Source: Acinetobacter vivianii (GTDB lineage Bacteria; Pseudomonadota; Gammaproteobacteria; Pseudomonadales; Moraxellaceae). Taken from it: 64,000 nucleotides of DNA. The stretch is taken from NCBI RefSeq assembly GCF_014635885.1, contig NZ_BMDR01000006.1, positions 1 to 64,000 of the forward strand. Direction: 5' to 3'. The notes under the pieces were generated by a model. It was not told the DNA's origin, did not search any database, and worked only from the letters and a program-made list of their open reading frames with translations. Shown here in pieces: positions 8,787-19,340 of the stretch. Made by a program: the position numbers and the translations under genes. Numbering within the stretch: position 1 is the first letter of the stretch; each line of letters begins with the position of its first letter.

Positions 8787-10238
8787 ATGACGGTTCAAAC
8801 ATTCATTCCCAGTGCTGTAAAAGCTGCCTCAGAAAACACTGTTACCCAGCCAATGCACACCGCTGATGTTTCAATTAAGAAGTTATATATTGAAACGCAA
8901 GGGTGTCAGATGAATGAGTATGACAGTCATCGTATGGCAGATTTGTTAGGTGATTCGCATGGTTATGTGCTCACTGACAATCCTAATGATGCTGATATTC
9001 TGCTCATGAATACCTGCTCGATTCGTGAGAAAGCGCAAGAGAAGGTTTTCAGTGGTTTAGGGCGCTGGCGTATACTTAAAGAAAAAAATCCTGATCTGGT
9101 GATTGGTGTCGGTGGTTGTGTTGCCTCTCAAGAAGGTGACAACATTCAAAAACGCGCACCTTATGTCGATATGGTTTTTGGTCCGCAAACCTTGCACCGT
9201 TTGCCCCAAATGCTGGATCAGCATAATGAGCAAGTGGAAAAGCCAAAGAAAGAAAAAATCAAACTGGTTGATATTTCTTTCCCGGATATCGAAAAGTTCG
9301 ACTTCCTACCTGAACCACGCGTAGAAGGCTTTAAAGCCTTTGTCTCTATCATGGAAGGCTGTTCTAAATACTGCTCTTTCTGTGTAGTTCCTTATACACG
9401 CGGTGAAGAAGTTTCGCGTCCACTTGATGATGTGTTGGCTGAAATTGCAGGCTTAGCTGAAAAAGGCGTACGTGAGATCAGCTTGCTCGGTCAAAACGTG
9501 AATGGTTATCGCGGTGAAACCTTCGAAGGTGGCATCTATACCTTCCCTGAATTATTGCGTTTAGTTGCAGAAATTCCGGGAATTGGTCGTCTACGCTATA
9601 CCACTTCTCATCCGCTTGAATTTTCAGATGATCTGATTCAGTGCTACCGTGATTTACCGCAAATGGTTTCGCATCTACATTTGCCAGTACAAAGTGGTTC
9701 GAACGATGTACTACAAGCGATGAAACGCAACCACACCATTGATGTTTACATTGATAAAATTGCCAAGCTACGCAAAGTACGTCCAGATATGCATTTATCA
9801 AGTGACTTCATTATCGGTTTCCCGGGTGAAACTGATGAACACTTTGCTGAAACCTTGCAATTCATTAAAGATTTAGATTTCGATCATTCTTATAGTTTCG
9901 TTTATTCAAAACGTCCGGGAACACCTGCATCAGACTTACCAGACAGTACACCTGAGCAAGTGAAAAAAGATCGTCTTGCACAAGTACAAGAAGTGATTAA
10001 GAAATCAAGTATCGATAAAACGGATGCCATGCTAGGTAAAATTGAGCGTGTCTTGATTGAAAAAGTATCTGATAAAGATCCAAATGTTTTAATCGGTACG
10101 GCGGACAATACACGTTTAGTGACATTTATCGGTGATGCAACGTGGGTTGGACGTTTTGCAGAGATTGAGATCACTGAAATTAAAACTTTAAATTTAGTTT
10201 ACGGAGAACTCTTGAATCTTGAACCTGACGTGGCGTAA
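8787..10238 (+). CDS. miaB: tRNA-2-methylthio-N6-dimethylallyladenosine synthase
   Basis: Radical-SAM methylthiotransferase that converts i6A37 to ms2i6A37 in tRNAs reading UNN codons. The N-terminal domain has three Fe-S cysteines (Cys40, Cys77, Cys111). The radical-SAM cluster cysteines are in CSKYCSFC (Cys192, 196, 199), and a TRAM domain forms the C-terminus. Length (483) is a little over the E. coli protein (474) because of an extra N-terminal stretch before the first conserved strand. It heads a miaB-phoH-ybeY cluster, as in many Gammaproteobacteria. Confidence 0.97.
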   Translation: MTVQTFIPSAVKAASENTVTQPMHTADVSIKKLYIETQGCQMNEYDSHRMADLLGDSHGYVLTDNPNDADILLMNTCSIREKAQEKVFSGLGRWRILKEKNPDLVIGVGGCVASQEGDNIQKRAPYVDMVFGPQTLHRLPQMLDQHNEQVEKPKKEKIKLVDISFPDIEKFDFLPEPRVEGFKAFVSIMEGCSKYCSFCVVPYTRGEEVSRPLDDVLAEIAGLAEKGVREISLLGQNVNGYRGETFEGGIYTFPELLRLVAEIPGIGRLRYTTSHPLEFSDDLIQCYRDLPQMVSHLHLPVQSGSNDVLQAMKRNHTIDVYIDKIAKLRKVRPDMHLSSDFIIGFPGETDEHFAETLQFIKDLDFDHSYSFVYSKRPGTPASDLPDSTPEQVKKDRLAQVQEVIKKSSIDKTDAMLGKIERVLIEKVSDKDPNVLIGTADNTRLVTFIGDATWVGRFAEIEITEIKTLNLVYGELLNLEPDVA

Positions 10239-10278
10239 TGTAAGGGTTATTCCTACAAAGCAACAAAAAGGGTTTATC

Positions 10279-11355
10279 TTGACTGCAGCGATTCGACGTA
10301 CAGTAACGTTCCCTGAAATTCCATTGGAACGATTGAAAAGCATGCTCGGTGCGTATAACGGGCATTTAAAACAAATCGAACAACGTTTAGATGTCAAAAT
10401 TACTCACCGCGGCGATGCCTTTTATCTCGATGGTGATATGGAAGCAGTCGAAAGAGCCGAAGCACTATTGCAACGGCTCTATCAAGAATCAGAAATTTCC
10501 TCACAAATCAGTGCCGATGTGATTCATTTGATGATTCAGGGTTCACAGACCGACCGTGAACTCATGGATGATTCAGAACAAGAGCATACTGGCCTTGACA
10601 GTGTTTGGTTGCAGACCCGCAAAGGGCGCATCAACCCACGTGGCGCCAATCAAAAACGCTACGTACAACGTATTCTACAAAGTGATATTTCATTCGGTAT
10701 TGGCCCCGCAGGGACAGGTAAAACTTATCTGGCGGTCGCTGCTGCGGTTGATATGCTGGAACGTAATGAAATTCAGCGGATCCTGCTGGTTCGCCCAGCA
10801 GTTGAAGCAGGTGAAAAGCTCGGTTTCTTACCGGGCGATCTCACCCAGAAAATCGACCCTTACTTGCGCCCACTTTACGATGCCCTGTATGAAATGCTGG
10901 GCTTTGAAAAAGTGGCTAAACTGATTGAACGCCAAGTGATTGAAGTTGCTCCCCTCGCTTATATGCGTGGACGAACGCTCAATCACTCTTTCGTCATTTT
11001 GGATGAAGCGCAAAATACCACGCCTGAACAGATGAAAATGTTCCTCACCCGTTTAGGTTTTGGTTCTCGTGCCGTGATTACAGGTGACGTTACTCAGGTT
11101 GATTTACCACGCGGTCAGCAATCTGGTTTGGCTCATGCATTACGTGTACTTGAAAATGTACATGAAATTCATATCACCCGTTTCCACTCGCGAGATGTGG
11201 TTCGTCATCAACTGGTACAAAGAATTGTTGAAGCTTACGAAGGCTGGGACAGCGAACAGCAACGCTTGTCAGCAGAAGCCCGCGCCGAACGCAAAGCAAA
11301 ACAAGAAGCACTGATTGCAGAAAATGATTCTGCGGCAGATGCGCAACACTCTTAG
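10279..11355 (+). CDS. ybeZ: PhoH family ATPase (YbeZ type)
   Basis: P-loop ATPase that works with the endoribonuclease YbeY in ribosomal RNA handling. A KH-like N-terminal region precedes Walker A GPAGTGKT (residues 142-149) and Walker B FVILDEAQN. The likely start is the TTG at 10279, giving TAAIRRTVTFPEIPLERL, the typical N-terminus; an AAAGGG stretch lies upstream. A TTG at 10219 would extend the protein by 20 unrelated residues overlapping the end of miaB. The tail is Ala/Glu/Lys-rich. Confidence 0.93.
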   Translation: MTAAIRRTVTFPEIPLERLKSMLGAYNGHLKQIEQRLDVKITHRGDAFYLDGDMEAVERAEALLQRLYQESEISSQISADVIHLMIQGSQTDRELMDDSEQEHTGLDSVWLQTRKGRINPRGANQKRYVQRILQSDISFGIGPAGTGKTYLAVAAAVDMLERNEIQRILLVRPAVEAGEKLGFLPGDLTQKIDPYLRPLYDALYEMLGFEKVAKLIERQVIEVAPLAYMRGRTLNHSFVILDEAQNTTPEQMKMFLTRLGFGSRAVITGDVTQVDLPRGQQSGLAHALRVLENVHEIHITRFHSRDVVRHQLVQRIVEAYEGWDSEQQRLSAEARAERKAKQEALIAENDSAADAQHS

Positions 11356-11420
11356 CAAAATCTCCAATCCACCTGCGGTGCTTTAGTCGCATCTCAGGTG
11401 GATGATTTTAAGGATCTATT

Positions 11421-11906
11421 TTGAAAATCAATTTAAGTCTTCAACAAGACTTTCAAGCTGCTGAATTACCACTCAAACGTGGTCAAATCAAAAAAACTAT
11501 CGAAACGGCACTGCGTCATGTCGGTTTCGATGTCAATTGTGAAATTGGGATTGCCTGTGTTGATCTCGCAGAAAGCCATGAACTCAATTTGCAATATCGT
11601 GAAAAAGACAAACCCACCAATGTCTTGTCTTTCCCAAGTGACATTCCTGAGGAAATGCTCAGCTTACTTGATGCAGAGCCACTCGGTGATTTAGTGATTT
11701 GTATTCCTGTGGTTTTACAAGAAGCTGCTGAACAGCAAAAAACGCCAAGCGATCATTTTACTCATTTACTGGTTCACGGCGTTTTACATTTACTCGGTTA
11801 TGACCATGAGACCAGTGAAGCCGAAGCTGAAGAGATGGAAGCTTTGGAAATTGAGATTCTGAAAAAACTGGGTATCGCCAATCCTTACCAAGCTGATGAA
11901 AGCTAG
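11421..11906 (+). CDS. ybeY: Endoribonuclease YbeY
   Basis: Zinc-dependent single-strand endoribonuclease for 16S rRNA 3'-end maturation and ribosome quality control. The metal site [11 protein letters not shown] (His119, His123, His129) is intact. The start is a TTG at 11421 with an AAGGA site seven bases upstream; no ATG fits. It follows phoH by 65 bases, and both genes seem to use TTG starts. Confidence 0.95.
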   Translation: MKINLSLQQDFQAAELPLKRGQIKKTIETALRHVGFDVNCEIGIACVDLAESHELNLQYREKDKPTNVLSFPSDIPEEMLSLLDAEPLGDLVICIPVVLQEAAEQQKTPSDHFTHLLVHGVLHLLGYDHETSEAEAEEMEALEIEILKKLGIANPYQADES

Positions 11907-11917
11907 TCCAAAGTCCT

Positions 11918-12217
11918 ATGTATATCGTTATTTTTAAAGCCACAATCAAAGCACTCGATACAACTTATTCAGAAATGGCACAAATGCTCAGAAATAAAGC
12001 CTTGAGCCAATTTAACTGTGCCAAGTTTGAAGCTTGTAGTGAAAATGGTTTTGAAATTGCCCTGTCTTATTGGCATAGCCTTGAAGATATTCAACGTTGG
12101 CAACAAGATGCAGAGCATCAAGTGGCTCAGCGCTTGGGTAAAGAAAAATGGTATCAGGACTTTAGCGTTGAAATCTGTAAGGTTGAACGTGCCTATTCCA
12201 ATCAAAAGGAATTGTGA
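11918..12217 (+). CDS. Antibiotic biosynthesis monooxygenase (ABM) domain protein
   Basis: A 99-residue protein with the ferredoxin-like ABM fold pattern: MYIVIFKA first strand, then helix, then ALSYWHSLEDIQRWQQDAEHQ, which is the family's W-X-S-X-E-D-I-X-X-W block. Members are small heme-degrading or quinol-oxidising enzymes or of unknown role, so substrate is open. It begins 11 bases after the ybeY stop and ends just before a terminator, closing the miaB cluster. Confidence 0.8.
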   Translation: MYIVIFKATIKALDTTYSEMAQMLRNKALSQFNCAKFEACSENGFEIALSYWHSLEDIQRWQQDAEHQVAQRLGKEKWYQDFSVEICKVERAYSNQKEL

Positions 12218-12246
12218 ATAAATACAAACTTATCCACAAACCGCAT

Positions 12247-12277
12247 AAAAAAACGGCTAAATCTAGCCGTTTTTTTA
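12247..12277. terminator. Intrinsic terminator after the ABM gene
   Basis: AAAAACGGCTA pairs with TAGCCGTTTTT around a short loop (12247-12259 with 12264-12276) and continues into T residues. It ends the miaB-phoH-ybeY-ABM unit and, with A residues on its left, could also act on the minus strand. Confidence 0.88.
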
Positions 12278-12343
12278 TTATTTATTCCCTTACCGGAGAC
12301 AAGAAATAACATTTTATTCAGTATGTTATTCATCTAAAGATCA

Positions 12344-13231
12344 TTAATGCACTTCAAACTCTGCATCGACGGGATCAAAACGCCAAGTCCGTATAATTCG
12401 CAACTCCGAAATATCCTTTTTCATCGCTGCATCAAATGCTCCAAATGGTGCACCACGGCGCACTGACGCTTTAGCAGCTTCATCCAAAATGGAATGCCCC
12501 GAACTTTCGATTAAACGAATCGCCCGAATCCCGCCCTCTGCGTTCAGAATCACCATTAAACGGACTTCCCCCGCTAAACGCTGCTGTTTTGCTTCATCAG
12601 GATAATAACGGTTGCCATACAATTCGACTTTCTGACGGAACTTATCCAGATAAGCCGCAGATGCATCTTGTTTGGCCTGAATACCATCTACTGTTTTAAT
12701 GCGTTGTTTACGGCTAAAATTTTGCTGACGTTGTAAATATTGCGCCTCTAAACTGGCCACCATTGCGGCTTTGGCCTGAAACTGGCTTTGCAAATCATCT
12801 AGAGTCTTTTTCCGTTCGCTTTGTTCCGCCTGTTTTTGCCAGCTTAAAACGGTCATCAACACTTTTTCTTCAAACTTGAGCTCACGTTTTTGCTGAACTT
12901 TTTCCAGACTTTCTAGCTCAGCCTCCCCTGTTGTCGCATCTGCTTGCATGGGCGCGGGCATATCGCTCGCCATACGATGCGCTTGACGGAAATCCCCCGA
13001 ACCGTGTTGATCTGCCTGTGCGAGAAAATCAGCATCTTTAACTTTATCCGTACTTGGACGCACAGTGACTGCAATTTCTTTGGTTGAGGTGTCTGAAGGA
13101 GATGGCATAGTAAAATGAATAGCCAACACAGCTCCATGCAGCAGCATTGCCAAAGCAACTGCACCCACAAAAACTGGATCTTGCCACCAATAAGGAGACA
13201 ACGCTGAACGAAAATTTATTTTATTCCACAT
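12344..13231 (-). CDS. TonB-like protein with coiled-coil linker
   Basis: A 295-residue protein with a single N-terminal membrane anchor (VFVGAVALAMLLHGAVLAIH) and a C-terminal TonB-type domain: AGEVRLMVILNAEGGIRAI, ESSGHSILDEAAKASVR and a final TWRFDP. Between them is a charged, Gln/Lys/Glu-rich segment of about 130 residues that looks like a coiled coil, in place of the usual proline-rich spacer. The ATG at 13231 starts at MWNKINFRSALSPY; upstream reading needs a TTG. It has no exbB/exbD beside it; the classical tonB-exbBD set lies at 20.5-22.3 kb. TonB- or TolA-like function is possible. Confidence 0.72.
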   Translation of the reverse strand: MWNKINFRSALSPYWWQDPVFVGAVALAMLLHGAVLAIHFTMPSPSDTSTKEIAVTVRPSTDKVKDADFLAQADQHGSGDFRQAHRMASDMPAPMQADATTGEAELESLEKVQQKRELKFEEKVLMTVLSWQKQAEQSERKKTLDDLQSQFQAKAAMVASLEAQYLQRQQNFSRKQRIKTVDGIQAKQDASAAYLDKFRQKVELYGNRYYPDEAKQQRLAGEVRLMVILNAEGGIRAIRLIESSGHSILDEAAKASVRRGAPFGAFDAAMKKDISELRIIRTWRFDPVDAEFEVH

Positions 13232-13475
13232 GGTATTAAAGCGACAAAAAATGTCCCATCCCCAACGGTGATAACCGTATAAAAACCAAAACAATATTCA
13301 AAATTTTACAAAAATGTGATCCACTTATAGTTACAGTGTTTCCATACCATCATTTTATGAAAATGTAGCAATTAATTTTGCTACACTGCAAGTTAGAAAT
13401 TTATTTTTATTTTTTAGTTAATACAAAGATCGTGGCATTGCATGACCTATCAATTCACTTTCTGGAACAACTTTT

Positions 13476-14156
13476 ATGCAAACGCTAATCTCATCCGTTT
13501 TTAAACGTCTACGTAAAGTTTACCAAAAAGCAGAAGAATTCATCGAAGAAGAAAGAGAATTTTCGCTTTCACAAGTTTTTGTGAATGCAACCATGGAACG
13601 TTATGTCACCGAAAATGTCGACATGATGCAAGACCTGCATGCCGATTTATATGATGGCTGGTTACGCTTATATACCACACTGGATGTGAAAGGCTTACAT
13701 ACCACGCTTTCAGTCGACTTGAAACTGATTCAGATGGAAATGAATCAGAACGTACAACTGATGGTGTTTGAGCAGATCAGCAATACTCAGGTGATTGAAG
13801 CAAAATTTAAGAATATCTTTCAAAAATGGGGCTTTTACATTGCCATCTGGTATTACCAGAAATTCCGTGAAGAAGATCCATTAGGTAAAATTCTGGAACA
13901 TTTTGACATCGTAAAGGTTAAAGATGACTTACTTTATCTGGACCTCAACCGTTGGCTAGGCAAGAAAGCAAGTATTATCGAAACACTGAGCAAAGTGCAT
14001 GTGAATCGTGCCCGTGTTCGCCCAGCAGAACTTATTGTGTGGGGCAATGTCAATCTGGCCGCAATTCTGTCACCGTCAAACGACGATGACTTTGATGAAG
14101 ACAGTCTGGAAGATACTGAAGTCACTCCAATTCAACAAAAAGCCCCAAACAAATAG
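13476..14156 (+). CDS. Conserved hypothetical protein
   Basis: A 226-residue cytosolic protein that I do not recognise. It begins with a basic helix, then a Glu-rich stretch, and is hydrophobic/charged throughout with no signal peptide. The C-terminal 30 residues are acidic (NDDDFDEDSLEDTE) and then basic. The start ATG follows GGAA at a weak spacing. The flanking gaps are 244 and 196 bases, so it is probably transcribed alone. Confidence 0.68.
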   Translation: MQTLISSVFKRLRKVYQKAEEFIEEEREFSLSQVFVNATMERYVTENVDMMQDLHADLYDGWLRLYTTLDVKGLHTTLSVDLKLIQMEMNQNVQLMVFEQISNTQVIEAKFKNIFQKWGFYIAIWYYQKFREEDPLGKILEHFDIVKVKDDLLYLDLNRWLGKKASIIETLSKVHVNRARVRPAELIVWGNVNLAAILSPSNDDDFDEDSLEDTEVTPIQQKAPNK

Positions 14157-14352
14157 CAAATCGATTGCTCGGTGGTATGTTGCACCATAACGCATACCAC
14201 GCATATACACAACTTCATGATTTATACGAAAAATTAACAAGCGCTTAGTAAAAAGCCTGATCTTTTCTTCACAATCTACAAGCATAATAGTCTTAAATCG
14301 TAGTGATAATTGAGTGATTGACTTATCAAGGTCACTCAGAGGATAGAATGTT

Positions 14353-15057
14353 ATGACCAAGAAATTATTGAAAGTAGCGGGTATTACCTCTGCGGCCATT
14401 CTAAGTGCAAGCTTATCTAGTCATGCATTGGCAATGGCTCCTTTTCAGGCCAGCTATCAATTTAGCTACAACAACAAGAATTTAGGTTCTGCAACGCGTA
14501 CCCTTTCTCAACAAGGCAATAACTGGACGTATAAATTCAGTGCCAAAGCGGGTGCGATTGCATCAGCCTCTGAAACAAGTCAGTTTAATTTTGCCAATAA
14601 CAAAATTACCTCACAAAACTTTAGCCGTAGCAGCAAGATCCTGATTCACAGCAATACGATGAGTATTAATTTTAATCCAAGCAGTAAAGTTGTGAATACC
14701 AAGAAGGATGATCAGACCCGTTCATTTGCATGGCAGGCAGGCGCGCTGGATGAGCTCAATGCCGAGTTGCAAATCCGTGAAGATTTGAAAAATAACTCTC
14801 TGAAAAGTAAATATTTGATCGCGGATGCTAAAGCACTGGATGAACGCCGTTTTGTGAAGCAAGGAACCGAAAGTGTCAAAACACCTTATGGCACATTTAA
14901 TGCCATTAAAGTGGTCATGCAGCACGATAAACCTGAACGTAATACCGTGTTCTGGTTAGCACCTAAACTCGACTATCTGCCAGTAAAAATGGCGCATAAT
15001 GATGGAAAATCGTCATACGGATTGTTATTAACTGGCTATTCGGGCAAAACAAACTAA
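14353..15057 (+). CDS. DUF3108 domain-containing periplasmic protein
   Basis: A 234-residue protein with a signal peptide (KLLKVAGITSAAILSASLSSHALA) cleaved near residue 27. The mature part is beta-rich and fits DUF3108: FQASYQFSYNNKNLGSATRT at the start, TPYGTFNAIKVV and VFWLAPKLDYLPVKM near the end. DUF3108 proteins are outer-membrane/periplasmic proteins of uncertain role. The ATG at 14353 has GAGGA upstream. Confidence 0.82.
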   Translation: MTKKLLKVAGITSAAILSASLSSHALAMAPFQASYQFSYNNKNLGSATRTLSQQGNNWTYKFSAKAGAIASASETSQFNFANNKITSQNFSRSSKILIHSNTMSINFNPSSKVVNTKKDDQTRSFAWQAGALDELNAELQIREDLKNNSLKSKYLIADAKALDERRFVKQGTESVKTPYGTFNAIKVVMQHDKPERNTVFWLAPKLDYLPVKMAHNDGKSSYGLLLTGYSGKTN

Positions 15058-15076
15058 GCAACTGGTCAATTTTGGC

Positions 15077-15104
15077 TTGCATTTTTTTTGATGCTTTTTA
15101 AAAT
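15077..15104 (+). promoter_or_regulatory. Sigma-70-like promoter for xpt
   Basis: TTGCAT at 15077-15082 and TAAAAT at 15099-15104 are separated by 16 bases and lie 41 bases upstream of the xpt GTG start. The leader is too short for a purine riboswitch. Confidence 0.5.
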
Positions 15105-15118
15105 ATGCCTTTGCTTGA

Positions 15119-15721
<603 letters not shown>

Positions 15722-15736
15722 GATTAAAAATCCAGA

Positions 15737-15769
15737 AAAAAAGCGGATGAATTTTCATCCGCTTTTTTT
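15737..15769. terminator. Bidirectional intrinsic terminator between xpt and the DUF1963 gene
   Basis: A 14-bp stem (15737-15750 with 15755-15768) with an ATTT loop, T run on the plus strand and A run on its left that gives a T run on the minus strand. It serves two convergent genes. Confidence 0.92.
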
Positions 15770-15771
15770 AT

Positions 15772-16596
15772 TTAATAACAATCCCAGTTATAGACAACTT
15801 TAGAAAAATCTCGTTTCTTTAAATCTTCTGGGTGAATAAAGAAATTACCAACACCCGAATCTCCCCACATAATATCGTTTTCAGCATCATCAGTATCTAG
15901 CTGGAAAAGTAAAATATAGTCTTGAATTTTTTCATTATACTGACGTGGATCGGTTTGGGTAAAAAATGGATACCCGCCTAAACGATGCCCGCTTGCAGAA
16001 AGCAATTCATGATAAGGCTCAATAAAATCATTTTCGAAATCGCCACCCTCAAATTGATCTTCAAAATCATAAAGCTCATCAACATTAAGAATCTTCTTTC
16101 CAAAAGCAAAATCTTCCAGACTAATGACTTGCTCAGCACGCTGAAATTCAATTGAATACTGTCCACTAAAAGGTAAATATGCCTCTTCATCGAACTCAAG
16201 CTCTGAAAAATCCTGTTTTAACTGCGTAAGATCTTCAATCACCTGATCAAAATATAAAACCTTAAATCCCGATTGCAGCTGTTGATCATCAAAGTTCATG
16301 CCATACAAATCATCGGCAGCAATATAGAACTGCAAAATACCCGTGTCTGGAAAATGAGGTAAATCTGGAATTTCAGCAAAATTGAACTGTGCCAATAAAA
16401 CCAATGGATTGCCATCCGAGTCAACCGGATAGGCGACCTCTAGCGGTAAGTAAGGCTGTCCCCCAATTTTACTTTGCCATAATGCCAAGTCATCACTTGC
16501 TGTTAGCTGCATAGAGACAGTCGGCAAAATCGTTGCTGAAATTTTTTCTAGGTATGGATGTAAAGTATTCGGTAAATTCTCAGCTTGAAGATTCAT
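15772..16596 (-). CDS. DUF1963 (YwqG-like) protein
   Basis: A 274-residue acidic soluble protein with the YwqG/DUF1963 layout: WQSKIGGQPYLP, then LVLLAQFNFAEIPDLPHFP, GILQFYIAADD, and GHRLGGYPFFTQTDPR. The C-terminal WGDSGVGNFFIHPEDLKK is also characteristic. Function is unknown; related proteins are often encoded near contact-dependent toxin or immunity genes, but nothing here supports that. Convergent with xpt and divergent from thyA. Confidence 0.85.
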   Translation of the reverse strand: MNLQAENLPNTLHPYLEKISATILPTVSMQLTASDDLALWQSKIGGQPYLPLEVAYPVDSDGNPLVLLAQFNFAEIPDLPHFPDTGILQFYIAADDLYGMNFDDQQLQSGFKVLYFDQVIEDLTQLKQDFSELEFDEEAYLPFSGQYSIEFQRAEQVISLEDFAFGKKILNVDELYDFEDQFEGGDFENDFIEPYHELLSASGHRLGGYPFFTQTDPRQYNEKIQDYILLFQLDTDDAENDIMWGDSGVGNFFIHPEDLKKRDFSKVVYNWDCY

Positions 16597-16767
16597 TATG
16601 TTGCTTGTCCATGTCGTTATTTATAGAACTTAATATAAAACAAGCAGCTAAATTAAAATAGAGAGCAAAGTCTGTACTACGACAATTAATGACGCTCAAT
16701 TGACCCATTATTTATCACATAAATTCTGATAAGATTAGCCCGAGCAAAATCTGCGATAGGAATGACG

Positions 16768-17610
16768 ATGCGTACATATTTAGACCTTTTACAACATATC
16801 CTCGACAATGGCGGCGACAAAGGTGACCGTACAGGAACAGGAACACGTTCAGTATTCGGTCATCAGATGCGCTTTGATCTTTCTAAAGGTTTTCCGTTAC
16901 TGACCACGAAAAAGGTGCATTTCCGTTCAATCGTGATCGAGCTGCTCTGGTTCCTGAAAGGCGACACCAACGTTCAGTATCTTAAAGACAATAAAGTTAC
17001 GATCTGGGATGAATGGGCAACGGCTGAGCAAACCGCGCGCTTTGGCCGTCCAGAAGGCGAACTTGGCCCTGTTTATGGTCACCAATGGCGTAACTTTGGC
17101 GCGACTCAAAATGCAGACAGCAGCTATCAACAAGACGGTTTTGACCAGATCAAATGGCTGATCAATGAAATCAAGACCAATCCAAACTCACGTCGTTTGA
17201 TCGTGTCAGGCTGGAATCCAAATGAAGCTGGAAAAGTGGCTTTACCACCGTGCCATACCTTGTTCCAATTTTTTGTACAAGATAACAAATTGTCATGCCA
17301 ACTTTATCAACGTAGTGCCGATGTCTTCTTAGGCGTACCTTTTAATATTGCCAGCTATGCTCTGCTGACTCATATGATTGCGCAAGTATGCGGTTTAGGC
17401 GTTGGCGATTTTGTCTGGACAGGTGGCGACACACATTTATATGCCAACCATTTTGAACAGGCTCAATTACAGCTTTCGCGCGAACCATTGCCATTATGCG
17501 AATTAAAGTTAAATCCAGAAATCACCGATATTTTTGAGTTTAAATTTGAAGATATTGAAATTGTGGGCTATGAATCACATCCAGCAATTAAAGCACCCGT
17601 CGCAGTTTAA
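16768..17610 (+). CDS. thyA: Thymidylate synthase
   Basis: Makes dTMP from dUMP with methylene-tetrahydrofolate. The N-terminus [20 protein letters not shown] leads into the folate/phosphate region [19 protein letters not shown], and the catalytic Cys162 lies in [11 protein letters not shown] start at the ATG at 16768 because the AGGA site is seven bases upstream of it and only about one base from the other ATG at 16762. It forms an operon with folA 20 bases downstream, and TGATAAGAT at about 16727-16735 is a candidate extended -10. Confidence 0.96.
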   Translation: MRTYLDLLQHILDNGGDKGDRTGTGTRSVFGHQMRFDLSKGFPLLTTKKVHFRSIVIELLWFLKGDTNVQYLKDNKVTIWDEWATAEQTARFGRPEGELGPVYGHQWRNFGATQNADSSYQQDGFDQIKWLINEIKTNPNSRRLIVSGWNPNEAGKVALPPCHTLFQFFVQDNKLSCQLYQRSADVFLGVPFNIASYALLTHMIAQVCGLGVGDFVWTGGDTHLYANHFEQAQLQLSREPLPLCELKLNPEITDIFEFKFEDIEIVGYESHPAIKAPVAV

Positions 17611-17630
17611 AAGATTAGAGAGAATATAAA

Positions 17631-18140
17631 ATGGCATGGCAAGGCACTGAAGTTGTTCACGTAGTTGCGATGGATAAAAATCGCTGTATCGGCAAAGGCA
17701 ATGCTTTGCCGTGGCATATCTCTGCTGATCTGAAACACTTTAAGGCAATCACCCAAGGCGGCGTAGTGATCATGGGCCGAAAAACCCTTGAGTCTATGGG
17801 GCGTGCCCTACCTAATCGTGTCAATTGGGTGATTACACGTGATCCTGAATGGCAATTTGAAGGGGTTAAAGTCGCGCATAGTATCGAAGATGCATTAAAC
17901 GGCGCACTTACAGATGCACAACACGCTGAAAAAGCGTCTTTATTTATTATTGGTGGTGGAGAGATTTTTACTCAAACACTTGCCATTGCAGATCGCCTAG
18001 AGTTAACCCATGTGGATCTTGATGTTCAAGGCGATGCGCATTACCCAGAAATCTCTGAGGATTTCCGTAAAGTAGACTCAGAACAACATACAGATGAAAA
18101 ATCTGGTGTGGCTTTCGAGTTTGCGACCTACCAAAAATAA
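17631..18140 (+). CDS. folA: Dihydrofolate reductase
   Basis: Reduces dihydrofolate to tetrahydrofolate, regenerating the cofactor consumed by ThyA encoded just upstream. Visible family motifs are VAMDKNRCIGKGNALPWH (Met20 loop), VVIMGRKTLESMG with the adenine-binding Arg, and FIIGGGEIFTQ. Length 169 residues fits chromosomal FolA. It starts 20 bases after thyA and is followed 18 bases later by the DUF4105 gene. Confidence 0.96.
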   Translation: MAWQGTEVVHVVAMDKNRCIGKGNALPWHISADLKHFKAITQGGVVIMGRKTLESMGRALPNRVNWVITRDPEWQFEGVKVAHSIEDALNGALTDAQHAEKASLFIIGGGEIFTQTLAIADRLELTHVDLDVQGDAHYPEISEDFRKVDSEQHTDEKSGVAFEFATYQK

Positions 18141-18158
18141 TAATGGATCGCATTTGCC

Positions 18159-19214
18159 ATGCATAACATTGGATCACGTGAGTTTTTTATTGCTTTAGGG
18201 ATTGGACTTTTACACGGTCTATTTACCTTGTGCGTGGTTCTTTCTAGTGTCTGGCTTTGCCTTGCGTTGTGGATTCAACAGCCGCTCGGTACGTTGTTTA
18301 GCCGAGTCGCGATTGTACTTTGGGGCTTGTTTGCACTGAGCCTGCTTGGCGTATATTTCAGCGGTCATCTCATCAGCCGTCGTACTGATATCATTATTTA
18401 TTGTGTTGCTTTTGCTTGCTCATTGTTTTGGTATTTTTCTATCGAAGCCAGACAAGATCGTGACTGGAATCCAGAAGTTGCAGAACAGCTTAGCTATAGC
18501 AGACAGGGTGATCTGGTTACCTTACATAAAGTTCGTAACTTTGACTGGCATGCAGATGGGACTTATGACATCCACTGGGAAGATCGCACCATTGATCTGA
18601 ACAAGATTACAGGGATCAATGTCATCACGTCCTACTGGATGGGGCCTCAGATTGCACATACGCTGGTGAGTTTTGATTTTGCAGATCAGAAGCCTTTGGT
18701 ATTTTCAATTGAGATCCGCAAAGAGAAAGGCGAAGATTTTTCTGCGATTGGCGGATTCTTCCGTAAATATGAACTCAGCTTAGTTGCTTCAGACGAAAAA
18801 GATATTGTGTATACTCGCAGTAATATTCGTCATGAACAGGTTTATTTATTCCCCGTTAAAATGCCTGCGGCAGAGCGTAAAGCCCTGTTTATTGAATATC
18901 TGAATCAGGCTGATGACCTCCGCAGTGAAGCAAAATGGTACAACACCTTAACCAGTAACTGTACGACACTGGTTTTTGATATGGTACAGGCCATTAATCC
19001 ACAAAAATTACCAAAAGATTATCGCTTATTGGCTTCAGGTTATTTACCCAACTATCTTTATGACCTGAAAGCACTTAATCAGAATTACAGCATGAATGAA
19101 TGGTATCGTCTGGCGCACATCAATCCGCGTGCCGAACAGTACGATCAGCAGTCTAATAAAAGTAGCAAGTATTTTTCAGATGTAATTCGCTCAGGCATTC
19201 CAAAAGTTGAGTGA
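18159..19214 (+). CDS. DUF4105 domain-containing membrane protein
   Basis: A 351-residue inner-membrane protein. Three hydrophobic segments at about residues 8-35, 44-65 and 70-90 anchor a periplasmic domain of the DUF4105 type, recognisable by YNTLTSNCTTLVFDMVQ with its conserved Asn-Cys, a papain-like arrangement. DUF4105 proteins are proposed NlpC/P60-superfamily hydrolases; activity here is unproven. It is the third gene of thyA-folA-DUF4105 with 18-base spacing. Confidence 0.82.
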   Translation: MHNIGSREFFIALGIGLLHGLFTLCVVLSSVWLCLALWIQQPLGTLFSRVAIVLWGLFALSLLGVYFSGHLISRRTDIIIYCVAFACSLFWYFSIEARQDRDWNPEVAEQLSYSRQGDLVTLHKVRNFDWHADGTYDIHWEDRTIDLNKITGINVITSYWMGPQIAHTLVSFDFADQKPLVFSIEIRKEKGEDFSAIGGFFRKYELSLVASDEKDIVYTRSNIRHEQVYLFPVKMPAAERKALFIEYLNQADDLRSEAKWYNTLTSNCTTLVFDMVQAINPQKLPKDYRLLASGYLPNYLYDLKALNQNYSMNEWYRLAHINPRAEQYDQQSNKSSKYFSDVIRSGIPKVE

Positions 19215-19340
19215 TTTTTCCACTAATTTTATTAAAAGTATCTGAACATTTACAAAAGGATACGCAATATACCGTTCAGCTCCACGTTTTTTTATTTTAA
19301 TAACGCTTATAGAAACACAATGATTCGGATTTAAAATCTT

